This document shows, piece after piece, positions 57,853 through 64,000 of a stretch of DNA of 64,000 nt. This DNA is from Bedellia somnulentella (lineage: Eukaryota; Arthropoda; Insecta; Lepidoptera; Bedelliidae): NCBI GenBank assembly GCA_963576735.1, contig OY755179.1, positions 3,410,001 through 3,474,000 on the forward strand. The letters run 5' to 3'. Under the pieces are notes generated by a model. It saw nothing but the letters and a program-made list of their open reading frames with translations. It was not told where the DNA came from and made no database searches. The position numbers and the translations under genes are program-made. Positions within the stretch are counted from its first letter, which is position 1. Each line of letters starts with the position of its first letter.

Positions 57853-58098
57853 CTGTGTAGTGTCGGCTTAGAATAGCACTACCCCATTTCTTCCGGTGGG
57901 TGTACGTAAGAGGCGACTAACTGACTTTTAACGGCGTTTTAAGGGAATTTTGGGCGATGCGGTTGGACATCCATCACCAACAACCTTTATTTTACCAACT
58001 TCTCCCCACTCAACTTCCCAAAGGTGGCTGAGAATTTGTCATTCCTTAGCTCTGGCTACCCCATCTAGGGATTTATAGCCGTAAGTAAGTATATGTAA
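57853..58098 (+). repeat. Family B nested in the P-like element
   Basis: Full length (CTGTGTAGTGTCGGCTTAG to GCCGTAAGTAAGTATATG) with a small change at GACTAACTGACTTTTAACGG. Confidence 0.88.
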
Positions 58099-58558
58099 TG
58101 TGTACGACAACCGATTTAAAGTCGTCCTTGAGCATATGACACCCATGATTAATATCACTGAACCACTGATCGATGCACTGCTTTTAACTTACCCCACGCC
58201 AAAAATCGTAATAAATTATCGCTCGAAAATGCTCATGAGTTAAATCCATGGTGATGTGTGATCCATGGTGGTGAAACGAATGTTTAAAACTGGTCTTAAA
58301 ATATCTAGATCTAATTAAAAAGCATTTGCCCACTGTTGAAATAAATTATTTCCACATAAACATGTTGGCAAATTTATCGATATTTTTCTATTCTGATTCT
58401 TGCATATACAACCCTAGGTCAGCCATTTTAAGTGCCAATAGGCCACGCCCCCTGCTACGCTCCGAGAGTGTTTAGGGCCGATCCATAGTGTAGAGTATCC
58501 TTGCGACACCCGTAGGCTAGGTTGCAATTTCTGTGCAGTGAAATGTCTTTCTTGTTAC

Positions 58559-58703
58559 CTTCCTGACGACGGTGAGCCTAGGATGCAGGTTGGCGAGCCC
58601 GCCGGGCGGCAGGCTGCTGCAGCCGGTCGCGAACTGCAGGAACGACTTGCGCTCGCGCCACGACATCTCCACCAGCACCTCCACGAGGCGGACGAAGCCG
58701 GGG
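58559..58703 (-). CDS. Hectd1: HECT E3 ligase, exon 9
   Basis: Encodes [34 protein letters not shown] and [13 protein letters not shown] in the C-lobe of the HECT domain. Acceptor TTTTTCAG/CCCC, donor AAG/GTAACA. The GC content is much higher than in the flanking intron. Confidence 0.93.
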
Positions 58704-58943
58704 CTGAAAAAGAGGAAAAACGTTTATTCGCCATTGTAGGCACAAGAACAATAAGAAACATAATTTTTTTTCATGGAAACATGTGACATTTGAGAATTTA
58801 TTTTAAAAATAGTGTTATTTTTAAAAGGTTACAGTTAGTCACAACCACTATTTACTTTGGTTTATTAATCATATTAGCGTTGCTAGCCCTACTATAGCAC
58901 GGATAAGGCTATTCCAAATTCTGAGGTACCTCATCGCTACTGC

Positions 58944-59020
58944 AGTATATCCCAGCTTCGGTGTATTGCAACAAATGTTCTCTTGTGAACACAGACCCCT
59001 GCTCCCCGCACAGTAGCATT
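58944..59020 (-). pseudogene. Truncated, decayed copy of HECT exon 8 end
   Basis: Encodes LLCGEQGSVFTREHLLQYTE, nearly the same as exon 8, but with about a quarter of bases changed and a 5-base deletion after YTE that breaks the frame. It lies in the intron just downstream of exon 8. A GTACCT donor-like site follows. Confidence 0.8.
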
Positions 59021-59132
59021 ATTTTACAATACCACTTTTTACATCAATCCATTCACAAACCCTAGCATTCATATATATAAATGCATTCACACTGTTCTCT
59101 CTGTCTATCTGCTATTAAATTTAAGTGCTTAC

Positions 59133-59374
59133 CTATCTCTAGTATAACCCAGCTTAGGTTCCGTATATTGTAACAAATGTTCTCTAGTCCATACAGGTCC
59201 TTGTTCCCCGCACAGGAGAAGTCTGAGTTCGGATGGCGAGAACGCACGAAGTCTTCGCAACGGGAACACCCGGGCGAACCCGAGCGCGAACGAGCGCATT
59301 TGGCGAGCGATCCCGTCGCGAAGTAGCCAGGCGGTGCTTTGGTTCGCGTACTCGAGAGCGTTTGCGGCGGTCAC
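59133..59374 (-). CDS. Hectd1: HECT E3 ligase, exon 8
   Basis: Encodes VTAANALEYANQSTAWLL to YTEPKLGYTRD. It includes RQMRSFALGFARVFPL and ELRLLLCGEQGPVWTREHL, well conserved in HECTD1. Acceptor CTCAG/GTGACC, donor AG/GTAAGC. Confidence 0.93.
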
Positions 59375-59909
59375 CTGAGGGTTTGAGGATGGGTGTTTTA
59401 GCAATTGTGGAATTATGATTACGTTTTTGTGTAGGAGATTCAGAAGATTAACTGGAGAATTCAGATATGTGACTTGTTTTACTGCTAGGCGAAGCCTAAC
59501 CTATAGCAAAGTAAAGTCAAGTCACATCTCATTAAATATTCGGCATATTATTTGTCCAATTTGCTTATTTCTAGGAATAGCGAAATTTTATTTATTTTAT
59601 TTTATTTTATTATCGTTGGAGGGCTTACAGCTAAATTTACAATATAAAATAATAACATAGGCAGAAATAGGCCAATAACAAGCTCCCACATATGCAAGTA
59701 TATTTATGTGTTTTATAGTTCACAGAATAATACTAGGACAACTTACAATAACAATCAGTTGATTGGCAACAAGCTAACGCAGAGTGCGATTATCTGACTT
59801 AGACTTACTTAGCTATTACATTACAGTCCACTTCCTACGATCCTACCGTTAAGCCAAAATAGTTCCTATCACTTGGACATAAAGACCTGACATCGTCAAC
59901 GTCACATAC
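59375..59909 (-). other. HECT gene intron 7
   Basis: AT-rich intron with a TTTTA run near 59590-59615 and no recognised insert. Confidence 0.6.
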
Positions 59910-60078
59910 CTCTAGCTCCTCCCCCTGATCACACAGCATGGTGAGCGCCAGCTGCGGGAACGTGGCGCCATCTACCGTCACACTGTGCGCGATCTCGTCT
60001 CGTTGTGAAGGTGTGAGGGACGGATCCGATGTTAGTTGTTCGTATTGAGCTGCGGCGGAGCGGACGCTTTCGAGGAAG
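59910..60078 (-). CDS. Hectd1: HECT E3 ligase, exon 7
   Basis: Encodes FLESVRSAAAQYEQL, then TVDGATFPQLALTMLCDQGEELE, the part of the N-lobe that in vertebrate HECTD1 contains IEDLGLNFQF. It is shorter than the human segment because the long acidic insert is absent. Donor GAG/GTATGT. Confidence 0.9.
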
Positions 60079-60342
60079 CTGTGGGTTTTAATTGTATGTG
60101 TTTAAACGTCTGCGATTAGAGTGGAGGGTTGGAGAAGCATTGAGCCAGTTTTACCTACGGTTTCGTTTAGGGTGCTTAAATTTAGGGCTACTAATTTTGA
60201 TGACCAACTCTCCTTTACTTTACAATACTTCCTCACAAAACTTTTAAAAGTGGCTCAGGAATATAGAAATTCTGAAAAATTGGATACAATTTTTTAGGTT
60301 TTATAGTATGTAACGAGGGGAGGTCAAGGAAAATCTGCTCAC

Positions 60343-60458
60343 CGATGGCGTATTGGATCCACCTCCTCCAGATGTTTGTCTTCGAGTTCTTCTCCGCACA
60401 TGATACGCAGGAACGTCTCCGATAGTGGCAAGTCTACCAAACGCCCGTCTTGTAATAC
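60343..60458 (-). CDS. Hectd1: HECT E3 ligase, exon 6
   Basis: Encodes VLQDGRLVDLPLSETFLRIM and CGEELEDKHLEEVDPIRHR. DGRLVDLPLS is a conserved HECT N-lobe motif. Acceptor TTACAG/GTATTA, donor CG/GTGAGC. Confidence 0.92.
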
Positions 60459-60959
60459 CTGTAATTTAGAACCATTTTTTATTATTGCTTATGTTATTTA
60501 GAATATGCAAGCACATAATATTGTATGCACCAGTGTATTCAGTGTAGAATTGATCAAAAGCAAAGTTTTATACTTGACAAAGTTAGTATGAATTAACGTA
60601 AATTCGTAGAAACACATAACGTGAACGAAACGCCTAACAATAATAATAGCGTAATGACGTAATGGCGATAGGCCTGCCCCCTATCACGTAAGAACACTGT
60701 CCATGCAAAACGTGGGTACTCTACACACCAGGTGACAAAGTCACGTGATATTCAGAAGTATTAGTACCTCTGCCAACCCCTTCGGGGATATTCGGCGTGA
60801 ACGTTTATGTTTATTTTATGTTTATTACGTAACGTAAGTGTTACACAACACTCTTACAAACTAATCTAGGAGTGAAAAGGAAGTGTTAGTAGAAAGGTAG
60901 TGCTACACTCAGAATAATAAAATAATAAGTAACTAAAAACTACAAGCTCAATCATTTAC
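60459..60959 (-). other. HECT gene intron 5 with SINE
   Basis: Contains a plus-orientation SINE A body at 60662-60827 (GGCGATAGGCCTGCCCCC to CGGCGTGAACGTTTATG), inserted antisense to the gene. Confidence 0.8.
60662..60827 (+). repeat. SINE family A, 5'-truncated
   Basis: Body and tail with one CACGTGA; the first site reads CACGTAA. Confidence 0.88.
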
Positions 60960-61084
60960 CTTAGCCAGGAAAACTCCCAAGAACCAGAAGTACTTGCAAA
61001 CTCGATCGCAGAGAGACGAGTCCTGCTGTAACGGAGCCGGGAACAAGCCATTGCTCCGGATCACGTAATAGCCGGGAGGTTTAT
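60960..61084 (-). CDS. Hectd1: HECT E3 ligase, exon 5
   Basis: Encodes [18 protein letters not shown] and [16 protein letters not shown] (the first D shared with exon 4). PPGYYV and FLG.FLAK are conserved HECTD1 N-lobe motifs. Donor AAG/GTAAAT. Confidence 0.93.
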
Positions 61085-61760
61085 CTGGATAATTATAAAA
61101 ACATGTTATTAACACAATATTTTTAAAGTAAAATATAAGAAAAACTGTTGTTCTTCAAATAGGCAAGAACCCTGTATTCCAGCCGGCTGCACATTTAAAG
61201 TATTCTAATGTCAAGCTCTCTGATTGACTTTTTAAATATTGTTAAAAAAGTATATTAATATGAATGTAACACATTGACTACACTCAGTTAAGTCTAAAAA
61301 AATAATTTACTATCTCTACCCTCTCGGAATTGAACCTGAGACGTCCCGTTATAGACACTATCTCACCATCCACCCGGTCTAGTCTGGCGGACAGCCACAG
61401 CGTACAAGAGAGAGACGTGTGCTCAAAAAGGCAGGTGTCCATAGTGTGAAGAATAAAAGAGCATGTATGAAAAGATTGATGGATGTGAATGAAACCCGAG
61501 AGGTTTGCCAGGATCATATTCCTCACAGCCCATATACGTCCCCACCAAGGGGCTCGAGCCTACCCTATCTAGGGTAATTGGCCTTGGTCAACCACGCCGG
61601 CCAATTTCAGGTTGGCAGACTAACGACTACTACCGTAATAGTAGCCGGGACCGACGGATTAACGTGCCCTCCGAAGCACGGATAAGTATGTGGCGATAGA
61701 TAGTTTCTGCCTACCCTAATGGGAACCAATGTCCTGAGTATATGTATGTATAGTTCTCAC
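61085..61760 (-). other. HECT gene intron 4 with LINE and lepidopteran repeats
   Basis: Holds plus-strand pieces of the RTE-like LINE 3' end (61422-61515 and 61690-61752, the latter ending TGAGTATATGTATGTATAG). Between them (61512-61690) lies the CACAGCCCATATACGTCCCC repeat. The segment 61285-61420 has a B-box-like GGTTCAATTCC on the minus strand and may be an unrelated SINE head. Confidence 0.75.
61512..61690 (+). repeat. Lepidopteran-type repeat inside LINE sequence
   Basis: CACAGCCCATATACGTCCCC, GGGGCTCGAGCCTACCCTAT, CCACGCCGGCCAATTTCAGG and ACGTGCCCTCCGAAGCACGG. It interrupts the LINE 3' fragment between 61515 and 61690. A partial copy occurs at 19166. Confidence 0.75.
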
Positions 61761-61956
61761 CGTCCACGCCATCGAGCCTCGCAGGCGGTGTAGTATCATG
61801 AGGTAGGTCTCCAGGCAGCCACAACCCAAGGTCATGTCGTTGTAACTCGCCAGCTACTAAAGCGTAGAATTCCAATGTAGGGCCGAGACCCGTGCCTTCC
61901 TCGCCTGCGAACTCGACTTCTAACACGGATTTGCGAGACGCGTGGACTACCATCAC
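61761..61956 (-). CDS. Hectd1: HECT E3 ligase, exon 4
   Basis: Encodes [20 protein letters not shown] and [20 protein letters not shown], the start of the catalytic HECT fold and the part most diagnostic for the HECTD1/TRIP12 class. Donor G/GTGAGA. It ends one base into a codon completed by exon 5. Confidence 0.95.
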
Positions 61957-62009
61957 CTGTGGAATAGCAGACATTGTTTCATATTAAATTATTCTTAATA
62001 CAAAAATAC

Positions 62010-62165
62010 ATTGGTACAAAGCCGCGCTAAGCCTGCTTTTCCATGTCCTATCATGCGAACGGACTATCGAAATTGTGCACTCTGAAACTCACATAACCAA
62101 CTTTTACGTGATGTTCACAAATATTAGTACAGCTGCATTAGGATATACGGCGTGACCGCTGTTTG
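62010..62165 (+). repeat. SINE family A, very diverged
   Basis: Weak match from TACAAAGCCGCGCTAAGCC to ATATACGGCGTGACCG, in HECT gene intron 3. Confidence 0.6.
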
Positions 62166-62336
62166 AGTTCGTAATATATTTGGGCACGATAGAATTGTAC
62201 GCATATCTTGTTTTTTTCTTATTTATTTTATCAAAACAAAACGAATATAGCTTAAACTGTAATTTAAACTACATACAAAGCACATACTACACAATCGAAA
62301 TATTCTTCCAAAGATACCAATACAGTCGATACACAC

Positions 62337-62460
62337 CTGCATAGCAGAATGCAGCAGCTCCTTGTTCCGCGGTATCCTCACTCGCTCGTGCCGCAGCCGG
62401 CCCATGCGGAACTCTGCCGCCTCTAGTTCAGCGCGACGAGTGCCTACATTGTTGCCCGCA
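62337..62460 (-). CDS. Hectd1: HECT E3 ligase, exon 3
   Basis: Encodes AGNNVGTRRAELEAAEFRMG and RLRHERVRIPRNKELLHSAMQ. Human HECTD1 has FRVGRLKHERVKVPRG at this place. Acceptor TTCCAG/TGCGGG, donor CAG/GTGTGT. Confidence 0.93.
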
Positions 62461-62574
62461 CTGGAATTATAAGGACAAGTTAGTAAATTGAGCAATGAAA
62501 TTGAGATACACTCAAAAACTGACCAACTAGGCTCGTGATGCATTCGCATTCAACAACTAATGGGCGCTTCTTCA

Positions 62575-62905
62575 TTGACCGACACGACACGGCTTTGCCG
62601 GCAACGATATGTCGGCGCCGACCTCAGTGGAGGCCTATTCTATAAAAGAATACCGCGCGCTCTCACTGGCCCGTCCCGGCACCGACATGTCGTCGGCAGC
62701 AAGTCTCCCACTAGTGCCGAGCCGGCATTATTTTGTATGTGTTGTGTACACACAAGCTTCTGTGTAAGCGTGCGCGTGTTAATTAAACGCTGCCATCGCT
62801 TCGAATATCAAAATGATGAGTCACGTGTCGTGCCGGCGCAAAATCGGTATCGATGTCGTCAAATCAAGAACGTATCGCCGACATATCGGTGTCGTGTCAG
62901 GCCGT
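62575..62905. mobile_element. GC-rich inverted-repeat element in HECT intron 2
   Basis: CGACACGACACGG at the left and GGTGTCGTGTCAGGCCG at the right are inverted. GATATGTCGGCG and CGCCGACATATC pair just inside them, and a related ACCGACATGTCGTCGGC lies in the middle. CpG density is far above the surroundings. A MITE is likely; exact ends are unclear. Confidence 0.6.
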
Positions 62906-63055
62906 CTTAACCCCTCAGAGGGACACCGTTAAAAAAGTTATTAGAAATTAGCATTTCCGCTAAAATAATTCATCGATCTCGGCGACTACAATACAGCATG
63001 CAAAACAAGTCTTTATAACTATCACAAATAACGTTTTAAGTGGCGCGCTCCGACA

Positions 63056-63125
63056 GAGGCACCCGGGTGCCTCTCAACCGTTGACGGAATTTCATAATTA
63101 AAAAGCAGAGGCACCCGGGCGCCTC
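63056..63125. repeat. Pair of 18-bp palindromes
   Basis: GAGGCACCCGGGTGCCTC (63056-63073) is a perfect palindrome. GAGGCACCCGGGCGCCTC (63108-63125) repeats it with one change. Both are followed by TCAACC. Confidence 0.75.
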
Positions 63126-63203
63126 TCAACCCCTGAAGGGTTAATGAAGAACCGCTCAATAGATCCTGCATCGGCATGCTATCAGTATACAGTTAAGACT
63201 GAC

Positions 63204-63344
63204 CGCTGCCTGTCGACGGCGCGGTCTCGCTGCGCCTGCAGCCACACGATGGTGCGCGCGGTGCCGAACGCGGTGCACGCGAAGAACATCTGACGGGTTT
63301 CCAGAGGGAATAGGAAGGGGCACCAGTCGTTTAGCTGTTGGCAC
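63204..63344 (-). CDS. Hectd1: HECT E3 ligase, exon 2
   Basis: Encodes WCQQLNDWCPFLFPLETRQM and FFACTAFGTARTIVWLQAQR. TRQM.F..TAFG is typical of HECTD1/TRIP12 ligases. Acceptor TTTCAG/GTGCC, donor CG/GTCAGT. Confidence 0.94.
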
Positions 63345-63890
63345 CTGAAAATAATATTAAATAAATGTTAGGTTTGGAAAGAGAAATATGGTATAATTGA
63401 CTAAATGACCCCTTAAAAACGTTTTAGATACATTTACAGCTACTAAAAGGCTTATTCTATAACCAAGGACGAAAATTCAATTCTTAATGGTAATGTAAGG
63501 TCAAGTTCGTTTTGTAGTGTGCATTGACATTGTTAGACAACCTTTTTTAAAGTGAAAAAAGAATATGTTATAAGGTAGGCATCGAAATGAAATAAAAGAG
63601 AATTAAAAAATATTTATATACCATAATGACACAGCAGAATATTGTATATTTTTATGTAACAAGAAATTGGTTTACAAATTATTATTTACGTAGATTTCCA
63701 AGTGATCTAATGAACAAGCTATCATATTTAAATTGATAGAATGACCAAATATTATGTAATTGTGTGACCAAACTAATATTTAATTTAGTGTAACTGGGTA
63801 TTTTATCCTTCATGTAAATGACCGAGCGACCGAACGATTGAGTTGAAATAATGCAATGAGTGAATGACGAAAGAGCTTATTAGTTTTTAC

Positions 63891-63965
63891 CATCGTGGCG
63901 TAGCTCTGGCAGCCAACGCCAGCGGTTCATGCTGTTGTCGGTGCAGCTTGCCGGAGTGGAACACG
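63891..63965 (-). CDS. Hectd1: HECT E3 ligase, exon 1 of those visible (partial gene)
   Basis: Encodes VFHSGKLHRQQHEPLALAAR and ATPRW. Donor ATG/GTAAAA. An acceptor is proposed at ACATTAG/CGTG (63967-63966), but the frame stays open to the window edge (RDIS upstream), so the 5' boundary is uncertain. The gene continues to the right outside the window. Confidence 0.85.
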
Positions 63966-64000
63966 CTAATGTCGCGTGTGTATGTATGTATTACAACGCA

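Larger units (their letters stand above)
56778..58503 (+). mobile_element. THAP-bearing DNA transposon, probable P superfamily
   Basis: 1,726 bp. The 30-bp inverted ends start CAAGGATACTCTACACTA (56778-56807) and are repeated in reverse at 58474-58503 with one mismatch. An exact 8-bp duplication CGACACCC flanks it (56770-56777 and 58504-58511). Inside lie two exons of a THAP-type zinc finger. P-superfamily transposases begin with a THAP domain, have inverted ends of about 30 bp starting with CA, and make 8-bp duplications. The catalytic part is absent, so this is a deletion derivative. A family B copy (57853-58098) has inserted in it. Confidence 0.85.
54238..58558 (-). other. Last HECT gene intron, filled with transposons
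   Basis: A 4.3-kb intron with donor AAG/GTAACA and acceptor TAG. It holds an inverted-repeat transposon (54352-55979), a truncated copy of exon 9 (56601-56675), a family B remnant and the THAP-bearing P-like element (56778-58503). Confidence 0.85.

Noticed and set aside
58538..58786. Plus-strand 82-aa frame over exon 9
   Set aside because: It is the antisense shadow of the HECT exon, whose minus-strand translation is clearly conserved.
61355..61413. Possible third HECT exon relic (LWLSARLDRVDG resembling the end of exon 4)
   Set aside because: Only about 19 of 25 bases match next to a donor-like GTGAGA. The same segment also looks like a SINE head with a B-box, so the match may be chance.
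54100..63965. Assignment to TRIP12 rather than HECTD1
   Set aside because: The PPGYYV segment, [26 protein letters not shown] and the FHLN ending fit HECTD1 better from memory of both families.
1..64000. CRISPR array, operon or bacterial features
   Set aside because: Repeats are dispersed and transposon-like, genes have introns and TATA boxes, and nothing is prokaryotic.

Overview
The window looks like a repeat-dense piece of a lepidopteran (moth or butterfly) nuclear genome. The reasons are AT-rich intergenic DNA, a short TTAGG-type telomeric tract, non-LTR retrotransposons with (ATGT)n tails, a tRNA-headed SINE with CACGTG motifs in many copies, and intron-containing genes with GT/AG splice sites. 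This assignment comes from pattern recognition, not from a database search. Two kinds of host gene are visible. The rest is mostly transposable elements, many of them nested.

Layout. From 1 to 9.9 kb lie repeats and a decayed RTE-like LINE (minus strand, 8587 to 5131). From 10.0 to 22.3 kb three single-exon genes on the plus strand encode small secreted histidine-rich proteins (10034-10756, 15486-16211, 21486-22211). From 22.3 to 35.2 kb only repeats and quiet DNA are seen. A long R1/LOA-type LINE fills 39600-35216 (minus); it is open throughout but split by a 590-bp fold-back element. Two more histidine-rich genes lie on the minus strand (41592-40828, 47268-46537). From 47.5 to 54.0 kb there are repeats, a LINE tail and one orphan promoter-like stretch. 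From 54.1 kb to the right edge runs the 3' half of a HECT E3 ubiquitin ligase gene (HECTD1 type) on the minus strand, seen here as ten exons encoding the complete HECT domain.

The five histidine-rich proteins (240-254 aa) share a signal peptide, an AAS motif, long runs rich in H, G and K, a central DEFKK block and a lysine-rich C-terminus near a tryptophan. The two copies counted or scanned most closely are about one third histidine and cysteine-free after the signal peptide. They form a local gene family probably made by duplication, with TATA boxes close upstream. Metal binding or a cuticle role is a guess from composition.

The most unusual structures are in the HECT gene introns. The last intron (54238-58558) holds a 1,726-bp element with 30-bp inverted ends, a perfect 8-bp target duplication (CGACACCC) and two exons of a THAP domain, which points to the P superfamily. 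The same intron holds a truncated copy of exon 9, and the preceding intron holds a truncated copy of exon 8. Other notable items are a short repeat family (family B) that shares its head with the RTE-like LINE, hairpin repeats built around a tRNA-like sequence, and two further inverted-repeat transposons (32194-32774, 54352-55979).
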